A stretch of 64,000 bases of DNA, from positions 16,125,001 to 16,189,000 of the forward strand of contig NC_079373.1 in the NCBI RefSeq assembly GCF_021018895.1, read 5' to 3'. Every line of letters starts with the position of its first letter. Position 1 is the first letter of the stretch. Of this stretch, positions 1-12,383 are shown in pieces. Under the pieces are notes generated by a model. The model saw nothing but the letters and a program-made list of their open reading frames with translations, was not told where the DNA came from and did not search any database. The stretch is from Seriola aureovittata (lineage: Eukaryota > Chordata > Actinopteri > Carangiformes > Carangidae). The position numbers were made by a program, and so were the translations under genes.

Positions 1-3000
1 GGCCTTCTACTGTAAACGACCCTGCACTTTATCATCGTCTGGACGTTGAAGCTCATACGTTGCACTGTTAAAACACCCCCATAACTCTACCACCTAGCGC
101 TAATGCTACAGCACGCTAACATGTGTGTGTGCATATGTGTGCCGTGCATGTATACTGCACGCGTGTGTTCGTTTAAGCTATATATTGCTCAATCCCCTTT
201 ATTGCTGATTACGAAGCCGTAGATTGATAGTTGGCCTTGACACGGTGTTTAATCATATTGGCATTTCAAAGCAAAGAAAAATGGCAGTTGTTATGAATTA
301 GCATGGTGACATCATGTAGGGGTCATTCATTAGCTGCGGTTCAGAAACTGACAAGAGGTGCAACACTGAAGAATTGGACAGATGGTATTTGAATAAAATG
401 AAGAGTCTAAAAGCTCTATTAGAGTTATGGAGGAATTTGGATGAGTGAGTTTGACAATGCGTCATAAAAGGTCAAAAGAGAGGAGGAGACAACGAGTTGG
501 AGGCAAGTGTAGCACCCCAAGAGTAAAATTCAAGACCCGACTGAGTTGTAGAAATGTGTCAGTATAAATCTCAAAAAGGTGCAGGTTTGTCTGACAGCTA
601 CATCACTTTATCTGACAGGTTCACATACTGACACAAGACAGGGTCTGACCCACACAGCTTCTGATTCACCCAAACCTACTGTTGTGCACAGTAGGTTTGT
701 GTGTTGACTTGCCCTGCCCTGACTGGATTCTAACTCAGGCTGAATTACACAACTAACTGGTGAAAAAAATAACCAGATAGACTCCTCCAGCAGAGGAGTC
801 GGACAGTAGTCTTTCACGTCGCACATTTAAGAGGTTTCCCAAAAGTGGCACGCTATTAAACGTACTACACTTTCGCCTTTCACAGGCTAGTGGGCATGTC
901 CTGACTAATACAGACTTCCTCAGCTACTCAATACTTGTATGGACACAGAAGGAATTCATGTCTCCCACACTGCTACACACACACACACAATAAACGAAAC
1001 AGGAAGAAGACAGAGAGGACGAGATACTGGGAGGAGGGTATAAGAGCTTGTGCTCATTACAATCAATTAGGGTCAAGTTGAGAGCAGACCCGGGTGGTGA
1101 GCAGGGGGGAAGAAAATGGGAGGCATCAGAGAGGAAGGATGAGGGCAGGGGGTGGCATCCTGGCAAATGTGGAAAGAGGGCCAATTAAAGTGAAAGCAAG
1201 GGGAAATATGAATGATATAGTGCTTAAACACACATGGGGATACATATATATCTATGTAAAGCACACATCTAATGAACATAATGTCAAGCTCAGTGTAATC
1301 CTATGGGAACTGCAGTGGTTTGTATTTTGTTAGTTCGGACATGAAACCTAACAACTAAAGGATGAGTTAGTACATGAAAGCACCTCTCAGCCCCCCCACC
1401 CCTCCCCCATAAACACTTTCAACTCTGTGGTCCACACGCAAAAAATTTCAGAATCAGAGCTGGAATCATCGCCATGAGCTGATGGGAAAAGCGAGGAAAT
1501 GACATCAATTCAGACTCAAATTATAATCCTTGGAGTTGTATGGCCACCCTCAGCCACTGAGCTGGATTTCCAATTACCAAGACTAAAGGGGCTGAATGAG
1601 AGGCAGCCGACACAGGTGGGTGCTGAAGCCAGTGCAGGAGCGGAGCAAGGATTTCTGCCACCGTCACCTACTTCCAATGTGGAAGAAGGGAATAGTCTGA
1701 AAAGGTCAAAACTCCAGCAGCACATATGAAGAACAGCTTTACAGTGAAACCGACACATTTTGGCTTGTGACCTTCATCAAGGTCATCTATGACCCAGGAA
1801 AGTTGGAGCTGCTGGACATCCGACCTCTGTCAGAATGTGAAAATCTTAAGGTGCTGCTCCTTTAATAGTCACTAGATGCTGGCTCTCAGGAAACCCCAAC
1901 TATTGAGGTCATGTTGGAAATTTTCAAATTCTCTCTAGAAGCTCAAAGCTAAAATTGAAAAAAAAAAAAAAACCTTTTAAAGTGTCTGTTCACACTGGTT
2001 CCGACCTGGAGACACCAAAGAGCAACATACAAGTGGTCAAAGTACAACAGCCAAGGAGTGAATGTGACAAAATTGCTGCTTTTCTGTTGTTGTGTTGAAA
2101 AGCGTTGATATACGGGAAGTAGGCCAGCTTTGTGATTTAAAGCCTAAATAGAAAGCAATGATTTTTACAAATAATGGCTTCAAAATATTATGGTTTACAG
2201 GGGGCATGCTTCTTTATTGACCGGTGTCTCACACTATCACAGTCAGCGGCTGTGTTTGATGCCAGCTGTGCAGATCTCAATTTTCTGGTTTAAACAACTG
2301 ACACATAGTGGTGAGTGATAAACCCAACACTCAGAGTCCAAACATCCCTTTGAAAACTTATGGGTGACACTGAAGATGTTACACCCATGATTTTCTACCA
2401 TCTATGTGCCTACATTTAAAGCAAAACCGCGTCCAATCCAGACATGATCTGAACTCACTGCAACAAATTCCACTGAATAAACTACAGTCAAATCTGCAGC
2501 TGGAAAAGCCTTATTTATAAGTTAATAATCTCAAGTGTGAAAATCTGGCGATTTAAAGAAAAGACGATCCTCATAACCTCAAAGCCCTCACCCTCATACA
2601 TCTTTTTCCCTTTCCTACTCCTACTCACACAAACCGACACACACACACCCACGCAGAGTGCAGCCTTATGTGTGTTTGACTCATCTAAGTGAGATAATCC
2701 AGTTTTCCGGATGAATTCGCCTTTGTGTCCCGAGGGCAGAGATTAAGATAAAGATATTAAACAAACAAGAAGCCTCGCTCTCCCCTTCCCCCAGCTGCCC
2801 GTTTCTCCCCCAGTATCTGCCCTGCTCCATCGCATCCTCTCCTTCCTGTGGCCGAGCGAGGCTTGTTGCTTCCCTACACTCAGATGCGATGAAGACATTG
2901 GGTCTGACTTTGTTTGCTCCAGAGAGGTGCTGGTCCTGAGCAGCTAATCATATAGTAAGTCAGTTAGGTGGGGTAATGCACAGGGAGAGAGGTGAGTGTG

Positions 3001-4213
3001 TTGATTTGAAATGAAGCCCCCCCCCCCTCTGCTCTGCTCTTGTGGCAAGGTTGACTGGTTCCAGATCAGAAGAATAAGAAAACATGTCAAAGGCATTGTC
3101 AGGAGTACAAGAGCTATGATTATGCTGCATGTAGAAGGAAAAGAGAGGGGGAAAGTTTAACACAGTACGAACAATAGTAAGAAGTAGATTATCTGAGCAT
3201 CATGAATGACCAGAAACTTGGCGAACCAAACAAAAAAAAAGAAAAAAGGACATTTCCGCCAGTGACAGGATGCAGAGACAGATAATCACTTCTTGCTATC
3301 CTGCAGCTTATGTAAAGACAGGAGATGTTTTTATCAAAATAAAGCCCAAATACTAATAATTCAAATCCCCTTTGACCAACACAACATAAAGGTTTCATTT
3401 AGAAAAAAGAAAAATGCAGCTAATAAATAACACACAAACATTCACAAATTTGACACTGCATATGAAGCGTAAAGAAATGCAATGCAAATACAAAGAAAAG
3501 CATGTATGGAAACACAGCACGCTGTACACGAGAACAAAATGAAGTAACAAAACGTGAAGTTTCCTGGAGACACCAGCGTGTCGATATATGAGGCGTTGCA
3601 GCCTTGGTTTTCAGTTTGTCTCATGTAACATGAGAAACATCTGTTGTCGTTATTTGTCTGACGTGCTGAATGATTATATTTCGGGGCTGCAAAATTGTTT
3701 AACCACAGGAATAAGCCAGATCATGACACATATCATCTAAGGGGCAATTTTTGTTACTAGATGACGATCTAAACCAGAGCAACACTCACTGAATATAATT
3801 GTGTTTCTGTTCTTTGCCCGTGAACATGAATGTTTTATTTTACTGAGGAAAACCCTAAACTAGCACTGCAAGGCATCTACATCATGCTTTGTCAATACTG
3901 TACTTAATGGTGAAGCCCATAAAGCAAATCTTAATTTGATTTTGAGAGGCTCTGAGTAAGAATCCTTAAATGCCTTTGAGAGCGACAGAGAGAGAAAATG
4001 GGCTCTCTCAGTAGAGGAGGTGTGTAGGAGTCGAGAGAGATGGGGTTCGAGGGGAGAAAGTCTTTGCTGGAAATCTCTCTCCCACCCTCCTTCTCTCTCT
4101 TTCCCTCTCTCTCTCTCTCTCTCTATTTGCAGGAAGACATCAAACAAACACACCTGCTCCCCGGACCAATCCCCTCAGCACTGCCCCAACTCTCCCTGCC
4201 TCCGCCACAGACT
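1..4213. other. Intron sequence, no recognised element except one hairpin
   Basis: Mixed sequence with short CA and poly(A) stretches and the hairpin at 671-699. No repeat family, coding exon or RNA gene was recognised. Confidence 0.6.
671..699. other. Perfect 12-bp hairpin
   Basis: CAAACCTACTGT (671-682) is followed by a 5-nt loop and its exact reverse complement ACAGTAGGTTTG (688-699). There is no T-run after it and no gene next to it, so it is not a bacterial-type terminator. It is just a short perfect inverted repeat in the intron. Confidence 0.85.
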
Positions 4214-4343
4214 CACACACTCCCATTCCTCATTACACACAAATACAAACAGAACACATAAACGCACACACTCTCACACACATGCACACACGCATGCACA
4301 CACGCATGCACACACGCATGCACACACGCATGCACACACGCAT

Positions 4344-4425
<82 letters not shown>

Positions 4426-4444
4426 CCATTCCTCATTACACACA
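4214..4444. repeat. 12-bp minisatellite plus (CA)n, flanked by 28-bp direct repeats
   Basis: A 12-bp unit (GCATGCACACAC) repeats about five to six times at 4280-4346 and runs into a pure (CA)n tract to 4423. On both sides stands the same 28-bp block, which includes TCCCATTCCTCATTACACAC (4221-4240 and 4424-4443). The whole looks like slippage and unequal exchange around a CA tract. The His-Thr and Cys-Val frames in this region are translations of the repeat and not genes. Confidence 0.95.
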
Positions 4445-5567
4445 CCGAGAGCAGAGCAGTGAGAGATCGCGGAGAGCGAGCGGGAGCGGTGCTTTGGTGT
4501 AATGGGAGGAAATGTTGGTGTTTCATCTGGAATTGATGAAGTCTTGTTTCAGCGGCTCTCCCCGGAGCAGGGCCGCTGTGCGCTGGGTGTGTAAATGAAA
4601 GGAGCTGCCGAGACTGGACCGGAGGAGCAGAGAGCCAGTCGATAGAGCTACTGGAGAGTAATACTGAACTGCTTAGAGACTCACAGCTTCAGGAACAGGA
4701 GAGGGCTGTTTCACAAAGCAAAATGTCTATATTGTGTAACTGACTACTGGTAGTACAGATAGAGCAGTTCACACATTTGAAAAAAAGATGAGGCACATCC
4801 CAGCAAACATTATCTGAGGCTACGACAAAGACACGGTTATGATCAAATGGAAAACAAAGAGCAGCAGGGCAGCGGCAGTAATGTGCTATAGCGTTTAAAA
4901 TAAAGCAAACTTACTGAAGACAGAAGTGGACAGTGTCACGGCATAACTGGATATACTTTCATATATTTCCTTTTAGAATTTTAGATTCTATTTCATATAA
5001 TTTTTGAGAATTCAAGAGAATCAAAGTTACATAAAGAATTAATACATTAACAGTATTATTTCATATAATGACAAATCTTTCACTGCCTTATTTACCCTTT
5101 TTTTTCAGATGATCATTTTCCACCATCTTGCCTCCCGTGGTTCTTTCAAACTAAGTAAAAAGCTCTGATAAACCCTGACATGGTGAGTAAAGACTTGTGC
5201 ATGAGCACGTATCTAGAATGATGTAAGAGGTCTTAGATCTAATAAAGCCAGTGTGGAGGCTGATGTAAACGCTTGTTCTAATAAAACCCTGGTGTTAGGG
5301 GGGTGTGCAGAAGCAGATTTAAGTGCTTGTTATAATCAGGCTCAACTTGGTGTGTCTGTACTCTCCAGTCAGAGAGTGTTGTCTCAGGTTAAGCAGACAG
5401 AGATGAAAGGAGGAGGAGGAGGTCACCTCTACAGACAGACTGTAATCTAGAATATTAAGTGCAGAAGAGATGGAGATTATACAGAGACAGATTTGAGTGC
5501 AACTGAAACTTTTTGATTCCTGTAGCCGAAGTGTACTCAAGAAGGAGAAGTCATTCAGATCGATGCA
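4445..5567. other. Intron sequence with weak ~60-bp tandem similarity
   Basis: The part at about 5255-5350 shows two related stretches. GATGTAAACGCTTGTTCTAA is followed some 60 bp later by GATTTAAGTGCTTGTTATAA. This suggests an old, short tandem repeat. Nothing else is recognised. Confidence 0.4.
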
Positions 5568-6609
5568 TATTTTGGGTTACTGTACTTATATGTGTATGTG
5601 CAATATTTAAGTAGGTAAATTATGTTTAATCACATAGCACCCTTCTAGATAAAACATCACATTTTGTAAAAGAAAAAACAAAGACATTAAATAGGCCTAG
5701 AGACAACACATAAAAGTGATAAATAAAATGGGACCAAACTAAATTAAATAGAATTATTAATTATCATAATTAGCACAAAACAAGTAGTGGACAGACAAAG
5801 AATAAATAGAAAAACCATCCAAACAACTGTTCAGATATATACGGACTCATGTAGCCTATTTTAACGACTTATCTCACATCCTCATTTTCATAATTACATT
5901 TTTCACATGAAGATGGATGTTACAACACAAATACGCACACAAGAATACGGCCCACAAACTGCGGCATTCATTTGCAGTGGTAGTTTGAAATAAACAGTGT
6001 GAGAGTTTGTGTAATCTCTGTGGAAAGCTCGTCTCCATGAGATGAAGTTGTTCAGACAAGAGGAGGGAATCTGAACAAACACGTTGGAAAGGGACAAATA
6101 GCAAGAGGCCTATGCGGGCGTCATGCAGGCAGTCCAACACTGTTCACACACAAGGCTGTGTATGGGACAGCTGTTATGAGAGTTGACTCAGAGTTAACTG
6201 GCACATACAAAGAGAAACAGATAAAGAGGAGGGGGTGAAAGCCTCAGTTAAAGCCTCTGACTTCTCATTCATAACTGACCAGAAATAAATAAATAAATAA
6301 ATACTTCAGTGTCCACACACACAGATCACACTGACAGATACACAGTACACTGGGCCATCTCAGCCTGAATGAGCTAAGAGAGAAGAGATTAATTAACATT
6401 TTTATGTAAATGAGGCGTTTGTGTCTAATTATTTCTGTTATTCCAGCAGCAGCAGGCTTTGATGTGCCAGCGGTGGATTTAAATAGAGGGAGATTTCCAT
6501 CACATCCTCCCTCTGCGTCACAGCCAGGCAGGAGACAGAAACAGCAGAGATTACACACTACACTGGGACACACACATACACACTGTCTCTCAACACGCAA
6601 ACACACACA

Positions 6610-6697
<88 letters not shown>

Positions 6698-7200
6698 GTT
6701 GTTTTACCTCAGAGGAAAAAATCCTCATGCATTTCTGTGTATTTGTTGCCAATGCTCACACTCAAGCGTTCGCATGTTTACAAACCCACATCACCCGCCT
6801 CCTTCCCGCTCCTCCCAGTTGAGGCAGTCAAGTGTTGGAGATGCGGAGCTGTTAATTGGCAGTGCGTTCATCAGTGTGTCATCTCTCTGAGGGAGAGGGG
6901 GCTCAGTGGCCTGTTTGGTGCTAGTTTACGAGCTGATATTAAAGGCTGTTAAAGTACATAAAGGGGATAAACTTTAACAACCTGAACTTATAGCCAGAAA
7001 CACAGGCAGCATCATAAAGGGCCAATGTACACCCTGCTCACACTGCACCACCAGGTCAAAGAGTCTACACTAACAATAGGGTATCTGGAGAGACTTAGAG
7101 GGAAGCAGGTCTGCTTTATCAAAGCAAGAAGAAACTCTCGAAAAACAAAAAAAGAGCAGATAACCCTGGAAACAGAAGACGTGTGAGCATCAACTGAACT
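5568..7200. repeat. 1.63-kb tandem duplication, copy 1
   Basis: This is the first of two head-to-tail copies. It starts at TATTTTGGG (5568) and ends at ...CAACTGAACT (7200), where copy 2 starts immediately. The unit contains an (AAAT)n stretch at 6284-6302 and a (CA)n microsatellite at 6600-6695. That tract is interrupted twice by CCA. Outside the microsatellite I see no difference from copy 2 in the stretches compared. Frames inside it are identical in both copies but show no protein family and are not called as genes. Confidence 0.97.
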
Positions 7201-8229
7201 TATTTTGGGTTACTGTACTTATATGTGTATGTGCAATATTTAAGTAGGTAAATTATGTTTAATCACATAGCACCCTTCTAGATAAAACATCACATTTTGT
7301 AAAAGAAAAAACAAAGACATTAAATAGGCCTAGAGACAACACATAAAAGTGATAAATAAAATGGGACCAAACTAAATTAAATAGAATTATTAATTATCAT
7401 AATTAGCACAAAACAAGTAGTGGACAGACAAAGAATAAATAGAAAAACCATCCAAACAACTGTTCAGATATATACGGACTCATGTAGCCTATTTTAACGA
7501 CTTATCTCACATCCTCATTTTCATAATTACATTTTTCACATGAAGATGGATGTTACAACACAAATACGCACACAAGAATACGGCCCACAAACTGCGGCAT
7601 TCATTTGCAGTGGTAGTTTGAAATAAACAGTGTGAGAGTTTGTGTAATCTCTGTGGAAAGCTCGTCTCCATGAGATGAAGTTGTTCAGACAAGAGGAGGG
7701 AATCTGAACAAACACGTTGGAAAGGGACAAATAGCAAGAGGCCTATGCGGGCGTCATGCAGGCAGTCCAACACTGTTCACACACAAGGCTGTGTATGGGA
7801 CAGCTGTTATGAGAGTTGACTCAGAGTTAACTGGCACATACAAAGAGAAACAGATAAAGAGGAGGGGGTGAAAGCCTCAGTTAAAGCCTCTGACTTCTCA
7901 TTCATAACTGACCAGAAATAAATAAATAAATAAATACTTCAGTGTCCACACACACAGATCACACTGACAGATACACAGTACACTGGGCCATCTCAGCCTG
8001 AATGAGCTAAGAGAGAAGAGATTAATTAACATTTTTATGTAAATGAGGCGTTTGTGTCTAATTATTTCTGTTATTCCAGCAGCAGCAGGCTTTGATGTGC
8101 CAGCGGTGGATTTAAATAGAGGGAGATTTCCATCACATCCTCCCTCTGCGTCACAGCCAGGCAGGAGACAGAAACAGCAGAGATTACACACTACACTGGG
8201 ACACACACATACACACTGTCTCTCAACAC

Positions 8230-8326
<97 letters not shown>

Positions 8327-8827
8327 TGTTTTACCTCAGAGGAAAAAATCCTCATGCATTTCTGTGTATTTGTTGCCAATGCTCACACTCAAGCGTTCGC
8401 ATGTTTACAAACCCACATCACCCGCCTCCTTCCCGCTCCTCCCAGTTGAGGCAGTCAAGTGTTGGAGATGCGGAGCTGTTAATTGGCAGTGCGTTCATCA
8501 GTGTGTCATCTCTCTGAGGGAGAGGGGGCTCAGTGGCCTGTTTGGTGCTAGTTTACGAGCTGATATTAAAGGCTGTTAAAGTACATAAAGGGGATAAACT
8601 TTAACAACCTGAACTTATAGCCAGAAACACAGGCAGCATCATAAAGGGCCAATGTACACCCTGCTCACACTGCACCACCAGGTCAAAGAGTCTACACTAA
8701 CAATAGGGTATCTGGAGAGACTTAGAGGGAAGCAGGTCTGCTTTATCAAAGCAAGAAGAAACTCTCGAAAAACAAAAAAAGAGCAGATAACCCTGGAAAC
8801 AGAAGACGTGTGAGCATCAACTGAACT
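7201..8827. repeat. 1.63-kb tandem duplication, copy 2
   Basis: This is the second head-to-tail copy, offset by 1633 bp from copy 1 up to the microsatellite and 1627 bp after it. Its (CA)n tract (8233-8322) is pure and 6 bp shorter than in copy 1. After the copy ends the sequence reads TATTTTCCTTG. The 6-mer TATTTT is therefore present at the left edge (5568), at the junction (7201) and just after the right edge (8828), which is the pattern of a duplication joined at a 6-bp microhomology. Confidence 0.97.
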
Positions 8828-8994
8828 TATTTTCCTTGTACAGTGGAAAAGTTAAAGTTTATAACTCTTCTGCTTTATGAATGCTCTCCATTTACCATTT
8901 ACTGTGATATAAAACATTTCATTGATAAACCTAACGACACAGAAATGAAGGTTCCGCATTTCAAACATTTACAAATACTGGATTTAATCTGAAT

Positions 8995-9705
8995 TTTGGA
9001 AGTACTTGTATTATTGCTACTTGAGTATTTCCATTATATGCTACTTTATACATCACTACATTTTTGAGCCGATTATTGTGCATTTTACACCACTAAAAAT
9101 GATTTGACAGCTTCAGTTGCTCGTTAGTTTGTACATTTAGATTATTAATACAAAATACAAACAACAAATCAGTGACGGTGTATAATTACAGATTAAACCA
9201 CCTAGCAGGGGGCGTCGTGTGGCGTAGTGGTCTAAGCAGGCGCCCCATGTGTAGAGGCTACAGTCCTCGCTGCAGTTGGCCCCGGTTCGAGTCCCGCATC
9301 GGACGGCCTTTACTGCATGTCATTCCCCCTCTCTCTGCCTCCTCATTTCCTGTCTCTCTCCACTATCCTGTCCAATAAAGGCACAAAAGCCCAAAAAAAA
9401 TATCTTTATAAACCACCTAGCAGTATAAAAAGATGTTACAGTTATATCCACCTTTACCAGCTGCAACATTAAAGAGATGATTACACATGAATGCATTGAT
9501 AATCATAATCAAATGACATATAATTATATATAACATACTGAAGCCATTCAGCATAATGACTACTTTATGTATATATGCTAATACTATGTACTTTTACTCA
9601 AGTAACATTTTGAATGCAGAACTGTATCAGAATATTTCTACACTGATGTGTCAGGGACAGGTTCAGCTACTTGAGTAAAAGATGTGATAACTTCTTCCTG
9701 CATTG
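8995..9705 (-). repeat. Dispersed teleost repeat (ACTTGAGTAAA family), split by a SINE
   Basis: The sequence on either side of the SINE reads as one continuous element when the SINE and one target copy are removed. It includes TACTTGAGTATTTCCATTAT on the left, CCACCTTTACCAGCTGCAAC in the middle and TTTTACTCAAGTAACATTTT on the right. This matches a repeat I recognise from many teleost introns, with ends rich in ACTTGAGTAAA and a middle with AGCTGGTCGAGGTGGA (here antisense). Related copies lie at 37270-37745 and 63290-63718. I am not certain of the class; a non-autonomous DNA transposon is likely. Confidence 0.75.
9209..9408 (+). mobile_element. tRNA-derived SINE with target-site duplication
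   Basis: This is a 200-bp element. Its head resembles a tRNA gene, with an A-box-like TGGCGTAGTGG at 9220-9230 and a B box GGTTCGAGTCC at 9284-9294. These are the two internal RNA polymerase III promoter boxes. The body is CT-rich, and the 3' tail reads CCAATAAAGGCACAAAAGCC followed by an A-rich stretch. It is flanked by perfect 15-bp direct repeats (TAAACCACCTAGCAG at 9194-9208 and 9409-9423), the hallmark of LINE-machinery retrotransposition. The tRNA part cannot fold into a complete functional tRNA as read, so it is not called a tRNA gene. A tail of this type is widespread in percomorph genomes, as far as I recall. Confidence 0.93.
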
Positions 9706-10634
9706 TATTTTATTCATTCAGTTATTCATTTTGGCATTATTTCTGTTCAGATTTCTTTTATTTGACTAAAAACTCTAAAACTTTTAAAAATGTTTTTTAA
9801 AAGGTGAAAGATGTTTGTTTGCTTCTTGCCTCAATCAACATTCTTGCCAGTGTTGAGCCTGAGGTAGAGATGAGGAGTTAAATGCTATTGTGACCAACCA
9901 ACATTAATAATGGACAAAAGAATTACACCCAGCATCAAAGTCACTTGTCTTATTCTGATGAAAGTTGGAGGGATGGTGTATTTTGTTGCTGACTGACCCA
10001 ACAAGTAGCTGTTTCATTCACAGGGTAAAAGGCATTTCTCTTTCTCCCTCTCTCTCTCGCTCACTCATTCTTATCTTAAAATCTCTTTCCTTCCCCATTG
10101 GATCTTAGCCAGTAAGGTGATGAATCAGGAGAGTAGAGCGAAAGCTTAAAAGTGGAGACACCCTACAAGACTGTATGACCCCGGTGTGAGGAGGGGCGGG
10201 TGGGTGGCGGTTCAGGAGAGTGATGTTGGACTGCTGACAAAGAGGCAGTCTGAGTGAAAAAGAAAGGCAGACATAAAGGAGAAGAAAAAGTGTCTGTGAC
10301 TGTGGGAGAAAACACATCTGAGAACTGTGTACAAACAGGGATCAGAGAGGCACAGAAATGAGGGTTATTCCTGAAGGGGCTTTTGTGTCTGATCTTACAA
10401 GTGTTCCCTCCACGCCGGCTACAATAATGTGAAGGCTTGAAACAAACATTGTGATAACACCAGCACACTGTATCCTGTCACTCTGAGCCTGAGGGAGCCA
10501 AAAATACCAGGTATCCCGCTCTTTCACTACTCCTGACACCTGACACCACTTGGTCTCCCCCCCTTTTCCCAGCTTTACGCTCATCCTCATATCACTGTCA
10601 GGTACTGTACTGTATTCCTGGGCACACTTACTCA

Positions 10635-10768
<134 letters not shown>

Positions 10769-11666
10769 ACACAACATCTCCCTCTACACACACACACTGC
10801 TGCACGTACCTGCTTGTGCATTTTAACCACATTTTTAAGATATTCGTTCTATTCATAACATCCTGCAATGTTGGGGAGGTTATATTCTCCATTGAATCCA
10901 CAGATAAGCGCCGCACTTCAATTACATGTAGTGAACCCAGCAGGGCTCTAATCTGCATGTTCGCATATGGATAACTAGCTTCTCTCTCTGTCCAATCTCC
11001 CCCCTTTTCTTTTCCGTCTGACACTTCATGTACTGCTGATAGGGATCACTGAGTGTATTATCACGGGGAGTATGGGCTGTGCTATCAAAGTGGGAAGTAT
11101 TACTGGCAGTCTGTGCATGTGTGTGCGAATGCCATATGGGTGAGTGTTTGTGGGGTTCATAAACAGACAATCCGGCTCTTTTAAACAGCCCAAAAAGCCT
11201 TGATCTGGTCACCATCAGTTCCCTGTGGTATTGTCTCTGTAGACTCGCAAACAAAGGTTTATGGTGAGTTCATCTTATTTCCAACCCCCTTCAATGCTTT
11301 ATAGCTCTGTGTTGTCATATGTTATTTTAGGGGGAATCTGTCTTGTTAAAGGTCTTTGCAATGAAATATCTGCAGAGATTATGTGGGCTTGTTTGATATC
11401 ACGCGGAGAAAAGACAAACAGGACAGAGTAACACGAATAATGTCTCAAGAGAATACATAATGCAAATAGGAATTCAGATGTGTCAGGTTTTCTTCACGGT
11501 GCTCTCTCTCTGGACTGACAGCCTAACTGCTCATTATGTTATATGATCAGCTTTTCTGAATGGTCCATTTTCCATTTCCAGTGTTGAAGTCTGCTCATAG
11601 AGGCCATTGATCCAAAGACAAGCTGCCTTGACTGATTGCTGGGAGGAAACACTGGCATTATGGGCA

Positions 11667-11668
<2 letters not shown>

Positions 11669-11742
<74 letters not shown>

Positions 11743-11769
11743 ATTGAGCGAGAGCAAGAGAGAGAGAGC

Positions 11770-11807
<38 letters not shown>
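11669..11807. repeat. Compound (TG)n-(GA)n microsatellite
   Basis: A pure (TG)n tract of about 69 bp (11669-11737) is followed after about 10 bp by an imperfect (GA)n tract (11747-11807). The (GA)n part is homopurine. Confidence 0.96.
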
Positions 11808-11811
<4 letters not shown>

Positions 11812-12350
11812 GTGTGCAAGTGTAGAAGGAGGCAAAGCGGGTATTAGTCTGATGAAGTCATACAGGAAATCAATGTCGTATTGAAAGGAGAAAAATGCCC
11901 TGCCCAGGGGTGGTTGCACACGGGCCCGCACACAAACACACATACACACTTAACAATGAGACAAACTATGATGTGCTATGAGCAAAGAGGACGAAAAGCT
12001 ATATTATACTGAGTTATATGTCAAGTTCAAGTATAATACTAAGGAGCGAGAAAGGCCCAAACAGCCTTTCAGATACTCCCACAAGTCTCAAGTCTTATTT
12101 CTACACTGCTGTTGCTTCTGAGTTGCTTATCAATGTTGATGTCTTAGTAAGGGTGTGTGAATACTTCAGACTGTAGGTTTTTCCATATGAGTATTTGTGT
12201 GCATTCTGTATTTCAAAAGGCACAGAGTGCATGGCAGGCTACAGGAGAGAAAATGTTTAATATTTTATGGGGCAAAGAGACAGGACCCTATAGATGGATA
12301 TGAACAGGGTGACTGAAAAAAGAAAAGGAGTACACAGACACAGACACACA

Positions 12351-12351
12351 G

Positions 12352-12381
<30 letters not shown>
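12351..12381. repeat. (CA)n microsatellite, short
   Basis: About 31 bp of CA dinucleotides, preceded by CAGACA-type degenerate units. Confidence 0.9.

Positions 12382-12383
<2 letters not shown>

Noticed and set aside
4213..4526. Frames of long His-Thr or Cys-Val runs here and at 6558, 8191, 10632, 33436, 36898, 42686 and 62572
   Set aside because: They are translations of (CA)n and (GT)n microsatellites in all frames and both strands, with no non-repeat protein domain.
5874..7773. The same 88-residue minus-strand frame found twice (5874-6140 and 7507-7773)
   Set aside because: The repetition comes from the tandem duplication of the DNA. The protein has no recognisable family or domain, and the frame lies deep in an intron.
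9211..9300. Possible tRNA gene
   Set aside because: A and B boxes are present, but the acceptor and other stems do not fit, and the segment is the head of a SINE with tail and target duplications.
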